A stretch of DNA of 64,000 bases from Streptomyces sp. H27-C3 (GCF_030063415.1 NZ_JASITA010000001.1:347091-411090), one strand, 5' to 3'. Shown: positions 24,301 through 31,800, counted from the first letter of the stretch. A program made the numbers and translations. The notes: generated by a model not told the origin, from the sequence alone.

Positions 24301-25889
24301 GCGAGGGCGTCGCTGCGACTGCTGAGCGCCTCGTACGTCAGCACCTCGTCCTGGCTCGCCACCGCGACCGCGCCGGGGGTCCGGCGCGCCGCCACCTCGA
24401 ACAGGTCGTGCACGCACAGCTCGGCGCCGGTGTCCGCGAAGCGTCCGGCCAGCTCGGCGAGGGGCGTGTCCGGCTCGTCGCACACCGCCGTCAGGAGGCG
24501 CTCGAATCGCTCCGCGAGCTCCGCGACGAAAGCGCGGCTGTACAGCTCGGGCTGGTATTTCCAGTACAGGGTGAAGGCATCGCCGCTGCCCCAGACCTCC
24601 AGCAAGAGCTCGTACTCCCCCTCTTGGTGCAGCTCCTCGACGAGTTGGTACGGCAGGCCGGGTCCGGCGATGCCGTCGAGCACGTCCTGGTAGACGAACG
24701 CCGTCTGGAAGACCGGGGACCGTCCGGGCGGCGTGTCGGTCGGCAGCTCCCCGATCAGGGCGGGGAACGGGCAGCTGTGCAGCATGTCGTCGGCGACGTC
24801 CCCCTGCACGGTCGAGACGAGCTGCCCGAACGAGGTCCCGGCCGGGAGCGCGACACGGACCGGCACCATGTTGATCATCAGACCCATGGCTCCGGCGAGC
24901 GCCTCGCCGCCCCGCTCGTTCACCGGCATCCCCACGACCAGGTCGCGCTGGTCGGAGCAGGAGGCCAGGGTCGCCGTGTAGGCGCTGAGCATGGCCGTCG
25001 AGACGAAGACACGCCGGGCGGCGGACAGTTCCCTGATCCGCTCAACGAGTCCGGCGGGCATCTCGCAGGCGTATGTGTCCCCGGCGAAGCGGTCCGTCAG
25101 CGACGTATGGGGCCGGTCGGTCGGCAGGTCCAGGACGGGCAGCGGCCCGGAAAGCCGGTCCCGCCAGTACGGCAACAGGTCGTCGACGCGCGCGGCCAGC
25201 GTCCGGCGCTCCTCACTCACGAAGTCGTGGAAGCCGGCGCCCGTCTCGCCACGGGGGGCGTGCTCGATTCCGGCGGCCAGGGCCTCGTACGCCTCGAACA
25301 GCGCGCTCATCAGCAGCTTCGCCGAGCTGCCGTCGAAGATGACGTGGTGGACGGTGATGAGGACGATCGACTCCCCCGCCGGGCGGTCGAAGACCCGGAC
25401 CCGGAACAGGCCCTGCCCGCTGTCCACGGAGGTGCCGTCCATGGTGAACGCCCGCTTGCTCTCGCGCCGGACCACCGCCAGCGCCTCGTCCTCGTCGGCG
25501 ACCCCGGTCAGGTCCACCCGGGCGAAGTCGGGGTCACGGCCGGGATCGACCGACTGGTAGGGCGTGTCCCCCTCCCGGTGGATGACCGTGCCGAGCACCG
25601 GATGGCGCGCCACCAGCGCGCGGCACGCCTCCCGGAACACCGGTACGTCCAGGCTGACAACACGGAAGCACAAGGGCACGTTGTACGCGGCCATGTCCGG
25701 GTACGCCCGCTGCAGAGCCCACAGGCCTCGCTGCCCCTCGGAGAGGCGGTAGGTGCGCGGTCCGGCGCCGGACCGCTCCCGTTGCGGGTCCGGCTGCTGC
25801 CGCATCTCCCGCAGCAGGTCCCCGATCTCACTGCGGCTGACCCTGCCCGCCCGGTAGTCCGCGATGAGGTCGTTGAGCTCGTGCTTCAC
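3381..25889 (-). CDS. hybrid NRPS/trans-AT PKS, second subunit (7502 aa)
   Basis: GTG start overlaps the previous stop (GTGA). Approximate domain order: N-terminal docking helix; condensation 10-470 (HHVIFDG ~185); adenylation 490-1000 (YTSGSTG); PCP (GGNSLS ~1048); KS 1131-1560 (VHSNCSSS); DH ~1750-2060 (HVVAGEKLLP); KR ~2100-2530; C-methyltransferase ~2700-2910 (EVGAGTGATS); two ACPs (Ser ~2998, ~3100); KS 3216-3626 (DTACSSS); carrier (LGVSSMA ~3858); condensation 3920-4346 (HHLVLDG); adenylation 4376-4873; PCP (GGSSVS ~4918); KS 5016-5443 (VHSNCSSS); KR ~5650-6113; ACP ~6181; KS 6275-6693 (NTSCSSG); second methyltransferase 6946-7213 (LDMGCAYG); alpha/beta-hydrolase 7246-7496 (GHSLGG ~7335). 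The second A domain hand-aligns to the glycine code DILQLGLVWK; the first gives DMVQFGLVYK, not assigned. No AT domains. The first KR has Cys where the catalytic Asn is usual (NYAAGC). The hydrolase ends the protein although the line continues in the next gene. Confidence 0.95.
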   Translation of the reverse strand: MKHELNDLIADYRAGRVSRSEIGDLLREMRQQPDPQRERSGAGPRTYRLSEGQRGLWALQRAYPDMAAYNVPLCFRVVSLDVPVFREACRALVARHPVLGTVIHREGDTPYQSVDPGRDPDFARVDLTGVADEDEALAVVRRESKRAFTMDGTSVDSGQGLFRVRVFDRPAGESIVLITVHHVIFDGSSAKLLMSALFEAYEALAAGIEHAPRGETGAGFHDFVSEERRTLAARVDDLLPYWRDRLSGPLPVLDLPTDRPHTSLTDRFAGDTYACEMPAGLVERIRELSAARRVFVSTAMLSAYTATLASCSDQRDLVVGMPVNERGGEALAGAMGLMINMVPVRVALPAGTSFGQLVSTVQGDVADDMLHSCPFPALIGELPTDTPPGRSPVFQTAFVYQDVLDGIAGPGLPYQLVEELHQEGEYELLLEVWGSGDAFTLYWKYQPELYSRAFVAELAERFERLLTAVCDEPDTPLAELAGRFADTGAELCVHDLFEVAARRTPGAVAVASQDEVLTYEALSSRSDALAACLIARGVGSNDLVAVLLDRSAETVVALLGILKAGAAYVPLDPELPVARLTDIVADSSTTLIVTQARHRDRAQDLLDGRPRDADEPAPASLFVLDEQRPELAAAALVGLPVTVPVTGDDLAYVIYTSGSTGRPKGVMIPHRGFSNLLHSMRREPGMSAADTLFAVTTISFDMAQVELFLPLVSGARCYVCDSPTIKDVERLKERIGRVRPSVMQATPATWSMLFHSGWRNREGLRIFCGGEALPRTVKEFFHDTGSEAWNLYGPTETTVYSAGGRVRPDEPTTIGRPIANTRIHILDERLRPVPPGGSGELCVAGAGLARGYVNSPGLTAEKFIDHGLEPGGKLYRTGDLARWTAEGEIDYLGRMDFQVKIRGYRIELGDVEYHLSRHQDVAECVVVARGEDGAKQLVAYYVPRRARAAGGDPARVFKDHLRALLPVYMVPDFFTAIDAVPLTGSGKVDRNDLMRREVPAATVTTAAPSAAAEPGADAEEEVLACWQEVLKVRDIAPTASFFEVGGNSLSAVVLADRISRRLGAPFVAADLFKYATVRGIAAYVRSQAGPAAAVSAVPGSVAAASAAPVPDTDTGTDTAAAAGLRPATVPDDAVAIVGISCRFPDARDHWEFWENLKRGDEAVRRWSEEELREANVPERVLRDPAYVPLRSSLDDKENFDGEFFRLSPNHVELMDPQFRQLLLHAWKAVEDAGRNHRDIPDTGVYVSTGNHFYGTPDDTAEKPAAVLEDPRQYLSWVMSQSGTVASMISYQLGFGGPSMSVHSNCSSSLTALSLAARAVRAGETDFALVAAASASSADSLGYIHQPGLNLSGDGRVKAFDADADGMVGGEGVVALLIRRAADAVADGDHIYGLLRDIATNNDGGDATGFYSPSVNGQSRLIRTVLERTGIDPRSIGYVEAHGTGTKLGDPVELAALTEAYRDHTDETGFCGIGSVKSNLGHLDTAAGLAGSVKVLLSLYHGQLPPTLHYTRPNPQLRLDTSPFRVVDRLCDWPAGEAPRRAAQSSIGLGGSNAHAVFEEYVRDSGPDSDGAASQLVPLSARTPADLERGAAELLRHLTGPRAGSLRLDDLAHTLQVGRVPMACRVAFVVRDLRQLVAQLDLFVKDATGEDPRARFTGRLGSGAETAKRRDAKLARRLAGGKLKKVAEAWAGGADIDWSLLPRQRPGRRLSLPGYAFGPVAHPWPARAPRAAGAAGAAPAKPRPDAPSSPRLHPLLHENVSRLDGQRYRSHFTGEEQVLRDHVVAGEKLLPAVASLEMAYTAVRRALPDAVRPGRRTVLKNVTWVRPVAVADGGRDVEFTLAPERGHTEAADSGTATGSLRFELVSDGDRPHVQGRAVIEDVTVPPRVELDRLRAGLRLPPLSGAQCYAHIARAGVEYGPSYRLVHILHRGESDGRREVLAELRLPAELRGSMADYALHPSFLDAAIHASLGLDPSYDAADTAGSASRTSPAGGEGTPVPFALDRLDVHAPFGETMYAWVRAAAGQRAGGSGRVLDVDLVDEQGGVCATLRGLAYRELEASSGPGHRLPRASKLRTLLPVWEPRHPDEERLRPAPATGEVLVFDSGRRLHAELETLHPGHRSIALPQGATVQEVAELIRTTSATGRIAQVVWVAPAEGPDEPGDMIRGQERGVIEVFRIVKALLSLGHGTRELAWTAYTFGTQLVRERDRVAATHASVHGLLGSLAKEHTRWTISPVDLPHEPAGGAVGALLGEERRLSGVRPGTTVALRGGRWFSQELLPVANLEPAPGPYRRHGVYVVVGGAGGIGELWSRFMVEQYGATIVWVGRQPLNERIERKLTDLAERARAVGADAPRYVPADASDRRSLLTAYRRIKEHHPRIDGVVHSAIVLADKTLAHMDEKGFRAALTSKVDVGVNIAEVFAAEHMDFVLFFSSVESFVRAAGQSNYAAGCTFKDALAHVLQQRGLPVAKAVHWGYWGVAGVVSDPFYRDRMAAAGVDSLDPDEALHALESFLAGAHGRIVLMRTFGDEALRGLALDERQDSHPAVLPSVRNDIVASPRAPRDEVERLHRFLPHPRMCELATQLLLVTLRDLGLGRPGSSAGPEHPSGGPDGPDQQVLAKYTRWTEESVRVLVDAGLLEYADGRPGVGPAGLGLERDDLWRQWHAERDGWQPNASQRAQADLVESCLLTLAEVLTGARQATEILFPGSSMSRVEGIYRGDPVADYFNDRLSLLVADAVRGWGHADPQRRLRILEVGAGTGATSAKVLEALEPFGDRIAEYCYTDLSKAFLFRAEERLRPRYPYLTTKIFNAEHPPEQQGVDLGAFDIVVATNVLHATADISRTLRNVKAAMRGGGLLFVNEMSRNTVLAHLTFGLLDGWWLYRDAELRIPGSPVLAADRWLEVLEDEGFRTGAQPDTEAHALGQQLIVAESDGLFRTQHRSGGLAAPRRPAAAAEIRVDSGAELRAHTTAYFERLVREALHLTDEDIDPHKDLHDYGLDSILVSGMNASVARDFEDVSSTLFFELNTLDKLVGHFLAERRPELRKLFDRVQAPRRNADTGGGGTPLAERATVYLTRLVAGTLKLAPGELAEDANLFDLGLDSILVIQLHNMLGHDFEDLSSTLFFDCPTIRDAVEHLTAAHPGRLAEVLAEGSAEGPVRGNADEAPPAAAEEHAGARPAPAEAPRRAPEPAHTTGDAATPATSHTPTYTPRDATSRVQDIAVVGLGGRYPGADNPEQLWENVARGESATAPYPADRWWCRWEGEERPWGGFLSDVSSFDADHFGISEREAAAMDPQERLFIETVHSAVQDAGHTPGALAARGRVGVFVGVMNATYNGRTAHSSIANRASYLFDFQGPSIAIDTACSSSLTAVHLAVQSLISGDSDCAVAGGVNLLLNQDHFGVLEEHGLLSSGDRCRPFSDHADGFLAAEGVGAVVLRPLRDAVADGDHIYGVIKGSAVNSGGRTSRYSMPSMTAQRDVVVRALERAGVTPGSISYVEAHGTATLLGDSIELSALSRAFGTERRGQYCAVGSLKSNLGHCESASGIAGLTKVLMQLRHRRLAPSINAEELNTGIVFRQSPFFVQREIAPWAPTDDAGHPLPRRAGISCFGAGGSNAHLIIEEYMEEDVAGRPFEQPTDESCLVPLSARTPEQLHTATRRLAGFLEDATRAGRPVALRDLAYTLQTGRDELPVRLALVARTPAELAGMLTDLHGTGGAFAEEYVDLGDAVPPRRASAGAESGIAAGVAAGDHRALARLWLTGASVPWRELYGDRPPRRLSLPTYPFAKRQYWYEDEKPLPAQAHSAPRQPLREQVPEQAPPEPAAPGARDWLLRACAEQLDARPQDVRTDEDFPALGVSSMALVHIARRIQRELDPAFQSASLFEYTTIDQLAAHLGDTPRAHAAGHVPEPDETFEPHPLSEGQQGLWALQKAAPHTSAYNVPLCFRATGLDTDALRRSFRRMAARHPLLGGVVQEEDGRLLLARPADPRPAFTERTLPALDRDEMSALLREHAKEPFDLDLGPLCRLSVFHTGGGESWVLLTAHHLVLDGASAVVLVKDLLADYRAGGRGPVSESPRRGAGYAEFVAEEAALMRGDEGAARLAYWQEQLAGVMPAPAFPADRPRSTPGRGTHGASATRILSARLSDRIAEFARDQGVYPSAAFLTAYNVLLRQYTRQDDITVGMPVSTRPDERFRGTVGYFVTMVPIRSRLAGQQLFADLCKDVQKTLFTGIAHTYPFGSLVRELGLGSTVGSAPVFSHAFMYQDWHEDVTVDTDSFTYVEGIHQEGEYELVLEIVEPDGADDGFAVTLKYDPVLFDGETADRILRQYVHLLETVPAAAPHRPVDDCSLVSTEELHTLTVEWNDTAVTRPERRAHELFAERAARTPDAIALVSGPDSVTYAQLDERSRLLAARLRGLGVGPGSLVAVYLERSPELVVALLATMRAGGAYIPLDPTYPRDRIAYILDDAAPQVVLSESALREQLRGLDSGGPATRRVLLVDETGPEDTHDSGAARADERTGPRATGADPAYVIYTSGSTGDPKGVVVPHRALTNFLCAMAERPGMRADDRILAVTTHSFDIAALELYLPLITGAQCHLSDAATARDAERLSALIARVRPTVMQATPATWTMLLHSGWTNDEGVRVLCGGEALSETLKERLVALGCEVWNLFGPTETTVWSTVARIEADKCVTIGRPIDNTRIHIVDGQDRIAPVGVPGELCIAGDGLALGYLNKPELTAERFPANPFAPGDTLYRTGDLARWRDDGTIECLGRMDSQVKIRGFRVEPGEIEHVLARHPAVRECAVVARTGAMTGGAQLVAYWTRAPGAARPADRELLGYLGRSLPDYMVPAFVLPIDRLPQTPNGKVDRLTLARRPVSLPEEPTRAVAAAAPEESDVVALWREVLGIDNLRPTDAFLEAGGSSVSAVVLAGRVAKRFGVPFTAADVFRCVHAQGTGAHLRTLLSTEPEGDRSPEPDRAGGPTMVPVSERSPGPDSRPMATGTTVPAPAHGELPGYLADSVAVIGVSVGLPGADDHHQFWQNLLAGEESVELCPADELRRLGVDERLIHDPAHVPVRASMRGKGFFDPAFFQISARDAELMDPQLRQLLQHSWKAIEDAAYLPGDIADAAVYMSTTNALYQAPVTGRDTRRDSEALVGFLQAQPGTIPTTVSHKLGLRGPSLYVHSNCSSSLAGLALACQSIRSGQTTHALAGGCGMYGENAVGHLYEEGMTLSSDGHCKPFAAEATGMIGGEGAVVVLLKDALSAVRDGDHVYALVRGVGMNNDGARKAGYYAPSVAGQSELVASVLERSGVHPESIKYLEAHGTGTVIGDPIEVMAVSEAYRRHTDATGFCGIGSVKSNLGHLDAAAGLVGLVKSALVVGHRTVPPTINIEAPNPQIDFARSPFYVVDRLTKLAPSAEPLRAAVSSFGIGGTNVHAILEEAPSRGGQDVVFAGPQLVTLSARTPENLRRYARDLAHRLAEEEVTARPSARRLADIAFTLQVGRTALPERTAFVVHTVSELMAELRDFADRTDPPARPAAPSSLLDDEDRRSLVGQWLAERRLDKVARLWESGESVEWNLLYAEGPRPHRVSLPAYPFSEEYFWLSEETDTAPTDAPAAHVAPDSEESCAPRFFEERWEAREPEAVRDDPHAGDDTSAGQVVVVFLSDRTAQESYRRATRERVPGARMVFVEQIADERASAPAVSPSVYGLDRRVEPDWQRALGAIAEAHGPIAAIHYLWPTEHEDATSALRELTDVGALVRALAAADLNVTDVLVAGHFRGAVEQAALDALIGYERSLSGILPGTALRVVLHDGAAATERWAELLLVEQRQERKASALYRAGRRHVCRVVGVDIPAPFAASRGPAALREGGTYLVTGAFGGLGRRLAEHLARAYRANLVLLGRSPLGSSDEEWAASLRRLGGEVVCRRADVTDEDALVELLGALPPAVRAIDGVVHAAGTAQAVPLTDKTRESFEKVLAAKVRGTLALERALGRAPGGRAVQFVCHFSSSSATLGDFGSCDYAVANRFQAAYARALGEQRSPYRTLSIEWPLWEEGGMGAAAQRHPGHHTDPDFVTAYLHTSGQLPLATDAGLALFERLLSAAPAAPLVLHATSAQARSLVDRAVARTVGPVRQQPAVPRETVDTRDRRRAELAAAVRDIVAHVLKAPVEKLDDGSNFADLGLDSIRLTQLAHRLSEHFGVRLLPTVLYDHPSMRLLSGYLAEQPAVVALPAHDPASPVAPGAGPSASVPDAVPTAAEERQEPKPVPGPEPVAGDAPIAVIGMSGIFPGCRSVDDFWNALTEGKDLVTEVPPVRFGPASPEGEGEEATDRYRWMGGIDWADEFDPAFFEIAPKEARAIDPRQRHLLQECWKALEDAALGAEELKGRRVGVFVGVEQGDYRLLVKDEGNMTSNHDGVLAARLSYFLDLKGPVLAINTSCSSGLVALHQACTSLRQGECDIAVVAAANFVLTPQSLAAMDQAGMLSAQGRCATFDQSADGMVPGEAVTALVLRPLDRAEANGDPVHSVIVAGGINYDGRTNSITAPAGEAQRELLETVFARGGIDPEDLGYIVTHGTGTKLGDPVEVNALRESFRPHTDKRGFCALTSTKTNIGHTFAASGLVGLICLSEALRHGTIPASLHCDRDNEYIDWDRSPFYVNKSTKEWPTPPLGRPRTGAVSAFGMSGTNAHVVVREYVGARSAPAPAQPYHLLPVSAKTEAALDRLVDGLLARIASGSLSDADLPQLSATLLTGRHHFRHRRAVVVGSLDEAVALWTGRRGSSPGRPDPSYFEGAVPRDFTARGTDAERIAACLEGARDAGLDPARRREALVELAQRYVEGNALPSPDDRSAGRRPTRLRLPGYPFARNRYWAGADGPTRTTATATAAVAAVAPSPAAEPQPQPHKPVVLADLADVPHRLDARSPGGDERRTVSLTPLAAPASQGSLPSRAPVLVTREHDVLEDLKAAADIDFGGMVATLNRTGVMVEYLIPYSSDFADFAGERGGEVLDMGCAYGVASIAALERGARVVALDMEKKHLDILEQRVNDESRARLILRRGTLPDVDFEDERFTAVHASRVMHFLKPEDVRLMLRKMFRWLTPGGKVFLSTDSPYFGYWASKAWEYEERKRAGDPWPGYIEDVAAHFDPAHVVGGPRLINAVDPDVFRRECEAVGFVVERAGFFGTVGVDRESYGAPAPDMEHVGIIARKPVTATATPTASASARAAVPASVSTRAPGSAFAGRSEARSVDGNSIHYEVRGSGPTALVFIHGLGCDASYWDRQVPYFEKDHTVITLDLAGHGRSGKDRPKWSVEAFAQDVAAVVERAGVTDAVLIGHSLGGPVMLAAAPLLGATVRGMIGVDTLHNFDAKRLGAAQLDRFVQTFVDRPVKAQELFLDTARQDLIELVERTREQVGASVVSAAFREMLTYLQDVPKRFDVPLVLVNSTSWMPTNLAAAHRCGVEVDLVEGVGHFVMLETPDAFNVSLRRHVDRIVGAGRGACSEGVDR

Positions 25890-28800
25890 TTCTCGTGTCT
25901 TTCTGTGTCGAGCAGCGCTATGGCGTCGTCCAGGTGCAGGGTGCCGGTCCGAAGGCGCTCAAGCACCGCCAGGACCTCCGGATGCGGGCCCTCGGCCCGC
26001 TGGGGCCGGGGTTGTTCCTCGGTTCTCGTGGCCACCAGGCGGGCCAGTTCGGCGGGGCGCCGGACGGCCAGACAGGCGGCCAGCTCGGCGATGGTGCCGT
26101 ACTCGAACAGGATGCTGGGGACAAACCCGGGATCGACCGTCGCGACCAGGTCCCTGGTGAGGCCGACGGCCCCCAGCGACGTCAGGCCCAGGTCGATCAG
26201 CCCGGCGTGCAGACCGATCTCCCCGGCGGGCCGCCCCAGACGTTCGGCGACCAGCTGACGCAGGAAGCCGCGCGCCTTCTCCTCGGGCGAGAGCGCGGGG
26301 TGCGCTGTGTCCGGCCGTGCCTGCGCGGTCTCGCCGTCCGGTACGAGTGCCCAGCGGACGGAGCCGCCGCTCGCAGGGGCGCCGTTCACCGGTGCTCCGT
26401 TCGCAGGCGCGCTGATCGCGGGCGGGGTCATCTCGCCCGCGCCGTTCATGACATGCCGCTCCCGCGCGGGCGCCGCGCCGCCGTGGGGCGACGCCGCGAC
26501 CCAGTGGCGCTGCCTGGCGAAGGGGTAGGTGGGCAGATGCAGGCGCCTCGGCGCCGCCTCCCCGTGCAGGACGCGCCAGTCCAGGGCGTAGCCACCGAGC
26601 CACAGCTCGGCGATCTTGCCCCACTTGCCCTGCGCCAACCACCGGCCGACCAGCTCCGCACGCAGGTCGTCCTCGTCCAGCAGCCTTGATTCCAGCGGCT
26701 GTTCGGTGACCCGCCCCCGCCACACGTTGTCGGCATCGGAAGCGGTGCCGCGAGCCAGGGCGTCGAGGGCAAGCTTCACGTCGTCGAGGCCGTACCCGAG
26801 GATCACCGCGCGCTCCGCCAGAGCCACCCGTCCGGTCTGGAGAGTGTGAGCCAGCTCCGAGGGGTCCGCCCCCACCCCTTCCTTCGTCTCCAGGAAGCGC
26901 AGCAGCTTCGCGGCGTAGGCACGCAGGTGTTCGCTGTTCGTCGCGGACAGCGGTATCAGCACGGGAGGCGGTGCGCCGTCACGCATACCATTGCCCGTCA
27001 CGCCGGGCGCCGACGGCGCTTCTTCGAGGACGACATGGGCGTTGACCCCGGTGGCGCCGAAGGCGCTCACCCCTGCCCGGCGCGGTGCGGCCCCGTCCAC
27101 CGTCCATTCCTCCAGTTCCGTCTGCAGGCGGAACGGCGAGTCGTCGAGGTCCAGATACGGGTTGGTCCGCTCCCCCGCCACCAGCGGAGTCAGCGTTTTG
27201 TGGTGGAGCTGGAGAACCGCCTTGGTCAGCCCGCTGATCCCCGCGGCCGCCTCGGCGTGCCCGATGGCGGACTTGACCGAACCCAGCGCACAGAAGCCCT
27301 TGGCGTCCGTACGCCTCTCGAAGGCCCGCCGCAGTCCCTGGACCTCGATCAGATCACCGATCTCGGTGCCTGTGGCATGGGCTTCGAGATAGCCGAGCGA
27401 ACGGGGATCGACCCCGGCCCGGTCCAGGCAGTCCTCGATGAGGTCGGCCTGGGCCGCGACCGACGGCACCCGGATGCCGGGGGTCCGGCCGGAGTGGTTG
27501 ACCGCGCTGCCCTTGATGACCGCGTAGACGGCGTCGCCGTCGGCCAGCGCCCGGCTCAGGGGCTTGAGCAGTACGGCGCCGACGCCCTCGGCGGAGACGT
27601 AGCCGTCTCCCCCGGCGCCGAACGATCGGGCGGGGGCGTCACTCGCGAGCAGTTCCAGCGCGCCGTACGTGCGGTACTTGCCCGGGTGCAGCGAGAGGTT
27701 CACACCGCCCGCGAGCGCGGCCAGGCACTCGCCGCGCCGCAGACTCTCCACCGCCAGGTGCACGGCGCTCAGCGAGGAGGCGCACACGGTGTCGACGGCC
27801 ATGGAGGGGCCGCGGAAGTCACAAAAGTGCGAGACGCGGTTGGGAATGGCCGCGGCGTTCAGGGACAGCGGTCCGCCCCCGTCGCCGCCGCTCGCCGCAT
27901 CGTGCTGCACCAGCACGTAGTCCTTGTGCATGACTCCGGCGAAGACGCCGACCGCCCGGCGCGGGCCGGCCTCACCGGTCCCGGTGAGGCCGGCCGGCGT
28001 GTACCCGGCGTCCTCGACGGCCTCCCAGCACACCTCCAGGAACAGCCGCTCCTGGGGGTCGAGGAGGGCCGCTTCGGCGGCGGGGATCCCGAAGAACTCG
28101 GCGTCGAAGCAATCGACGTCGTCGATGAACCCGCCCCAGGCGGACATCTTCCGTCCGGACGGCGTGCGCTCACCCCGGAAGGTGTCGCGCGGCCACCGGC
28201 TCTCGGGCACTTCGGTGACACAGTCCCGCCCGGACTTGAGGTTCTCCCAGAACTCGGCGACGCTGCCCGCCTTCGGGTACTTGCCACCGATCCCGACGAT
28301 CGCGATGTCGTCATGGGCCGGTTCGCGCACCGGGGCGGCAGGCCGTTCCACGACGCGCGCGGCCGGCCCGGCCGGTTTCGCCGGTGCGGCCACCGACACG
28401 GCCGGCTCCACCGGACGGTGGTGTCGCGCGAGATGGGCGGCAAGCTCGGCCACCGAGGGGTGCTCGAAGAGCAGCGTCGGCGACAGCTTCGCCCCGAGCC
28501 TGTCGCCGATCTCCCCCGCGAGCCCCAGCAGCGTGGCGGAGTCCAGCCCGAGTCCGTAGTAACTCGCGCCCGCGCCGACCTGGTCCGCCGGAACACCGAG
28601 CCGGGCGGCGACGACCGACGTCACGACCGCGGCCATCTCGACGTACCCGGGGCCCACAGGCCCGGACTCGGGCAGGGGCCCGACGGCCGCGGGCTTCGCG
28701 GCCGGTGCGTCGGCACGGCGCTCGGGGTCGATGTGCCCGGCGTCGCGCACCAGCTTCGTGGTGAGGTCGGCCAGCTCGCCGATCTTGCGTCCCGCCGGGT

Positions 28801-31800
28801 CGAAGAACTCCATGGTGAAGGTGAGCAGTTCTCCCCGCAGTTCGACCGAGTCACGTCGTACGCGCGTGTAACAGGCACGGCCCAGGGGCGCGCCTGCCCG
28901 GAACGACCCGTAGAAGAGCGGCAGGAACAGGCCCCGTTCACCGTCGGCCGGGGTACCGCCCGTCATCGCCCCGCTCAGGGCTGCGGCGCTCGCGGCCACC
29001 GCGCTGCCGTCGATCAGGGCGGGGTGGAACAGCCGCTCCTCCCGGTCGCCGCTCGCCGCGTGCTCGTCGACCGCCACACGCAGCCAGATGTCGTCCGACA
29101 CGGTGCACGCGGCGCCGACCGCCTTCATCAGCCCCGAGTGGACGAGCTCCTGGGCACGGAAACTGCGATAGACCTCTTCGAGGTCGCGGGTCCGCTCATC
29201 GGAGGCGCGCAGCGCGTCGAGCACCTCTGCGGGGACCCTCGCGTCGTAGGCGACGGCGTCGCCCGCCCGGTGCATCTCGGCCGTGATGTAGGGGCCCTGG
29301 TCCTCGTCGGAGCCCTGCGCGGAGCGGTCCGGCGCGGCGTCGGTCACCGTGATCCGCCAGCTGTCCGGGGTCTCGGCGCGCGCCTCGATGCGGATCTCCA
29401 CGACGCCGTCGTCGTCCACAGCCAGCGGCCGGTAGATCGACAGGCCCCGGAGGATGAGTTCGTCGTAGGACGCCCCCGCGGCCGGCTCCGCGAAGCAGCC
29501 GTACAGCAGGTCGATCCACGCCAGGCCGGGCAGCAGTCGTCGCCCGTAGACCCGGTGGCCATCCAGGACGGCGTCGCGCCCGGAGATGCGCCGCGTCCAC
29601 ACCAGCGGCTGTGCGGTGCGGGCCCGTTCACCGGTGCGGACATCGCGCCGGCTGAGCTCGGGGGGCTCCACCGGTCCGCGCCTCGGCCGGCCCGGGCGAG
29701 GCGCGCGGTGTCCCAGGACGACGTGCCCGTTCGTGCCGCCGTCGGCAAAACTGCTCAGCGCCGCGTACGGCAGGTCCGTCGCGTCGGCGTGCCTGGGGAA
29801 GTCGAGGCGGGCGGGGTCGATCGTGTAGTGCTCCATGGGCTCTGTGCCCGACAGGAACGGCACCATCCGCTGGTGGTGCAGCATGAGCACCACCTTGATG
29901 AAGGCGGCGATGCCCTCGGCGCACAGTGGATGCCCGATGTTGGGCTTCATCGATCCGAGGCGCAGGGGCGCGCCGCGGTCCTCGCAGTAGACCGCCTCGA
30001 TGGCCTTGAGTTCGAGCAGGTCGGTCATCTCGGAGCCGGAGCCGTTGACATCCAGGTACCCGATTTGGCTGGGCGCGCAGTCCGCCTGACGCAGCGCTTC
30101 ACGCATGACCTGTTTCTGGGCGGCCAGGTTGGGGGTGGCGGGTCCGGCCGTCCGGCCGTCGTTGTTGACCGCGACGCCCTCGATCACGGCGTACACGGTG
30201 TCGCCGTCGCGCTCGGCGCGAGCCAGTGACTTGAGTACGACCACGCCCGCGCCCTCGCCCAGGACGACACCGCCCGCCCGGCCGTCGAAGATGTGGAACT
30301 CCCCGTCCTCCCGCAACAGTCCGCGGCGGCGGAACAGGTCGTGGGGAGATGTGTCGGCCAGCAGGCTGACCCCTCCGACCAGCGCAAGGTCGACCGAACC
30401 CGCGGCGAGTGCGTCGGTGGCGACCTTCATCGCCACCAGCGATGAGGAACAGGCCGTGTCCATGACCATGGCCGGGCCGTGCCAGTTGAAGAACTGGGAG
30501 ACGTTGGAGGCCAGATAGTTCTGCCCGACGGCCATGATCGGATTGCGGGCCTCACTCACGAGGTCGTCGTCGGCCCGGTTCCGGCTGCGCGCGCCGACAT
30601 ACACACCTGTGCGGGTGCCGTCCAGCTCCCCGAGCCGGTAGCCGGCGTGGTGAGTCGCCTTGAGGCTCTCCTCCAGCAGCACCAGGGCCTGGGGATCCAT
30701 GGCGCGAACGTCCTCGTCGTGCAGCATGAAGTACCCGGCGTCGAAGCCGGACACGTCGTCGATCAGCCCGGCGTGGAAGCCGGTCGGCCGCCCCCAGCGG
30801 CTTTCGGGTACCTCACGGATGGCGGAGCGGCCCTGCGCGAGCAGATCCCAGTAGGCGCCGACGTCGGGGGCGCCGGGCAGTCGGCAGGCCATGCCGATGA
30901 CCGCGACGGCCGAGTCGCGCCCAGTGTCGCTGTCGACGGTCGGCTCGGCCTGTGCTGTAGGTACCGCGTGGCGTACGGGGTGGCTGTCGGACCGGCTCTC
31001 CCCGACGTGCGCCGTCCGGTCCTCGCCGAACTGTGCGGCTATCTCGCTCTCGTACGTATTCAGCAGCCATGCCGCGAGTTCGCTGAGGGTCGGGTATTCG
31101 AGCAGGGCCGACGGGTCGAGCTCGATCCCCAGGCGCTGCCGTATCTGCTGGAGGACCTGTGCGAGCAGGATGGAGTCGGCGCCGTAGTCCGCGTAGGAGA
31201 TACTCTCGTCCAACTGGCCGGTCTTCAGACCCAGTTGTCCTTCGAACGTGCTGCTGAGGAAGTCGGCCAGCCGCGCCCGTAGGGACACGCCGCCGGCGGA
31301 CTCGGGCGGGGCGGCGGCGGGCGCAGAGGTCACCGGAATCGCGGTGGCGGGCGTCGCGATCCGCGGGGCGGGCCCTGCCGGACGGGCGCTCAGCAGCGCA
31401 CCTGGGTCGAAGTTCCGGGAATCCACCCGAACCGGCATGACGACGGGACCGCGACGCCCGGTGAGAACCTCGTCGAGGAACGCCAGACCCTCCGCGTTCG
31501 TGATGCTCAGCAGCCCGCTGTCGGTGTACGCCTGATTCTTGACCTCTCCGAAGCCGGCCTCCTGCCAGCTCGGCCACTGGACACTGGTGATCGGAAGGTA
31601 ACGGGCGTGCGCCTGCGCGAAGTAGTCCATGAAGGCGTTGCCCATCGCGTAGTCGCTCTGGCCGACGCCAAGGGTGGGGACGACTGCGGAGACCGACGAG
31701 AAGAGGACGGCGAAGCGCAGTGCCCGCGCGTCCAGAGCGGCCAGCAGATTCCGTGTGCCGTCGACTTTCGGTGAGAGAACCCGGGCGATGTCGGGGACGG

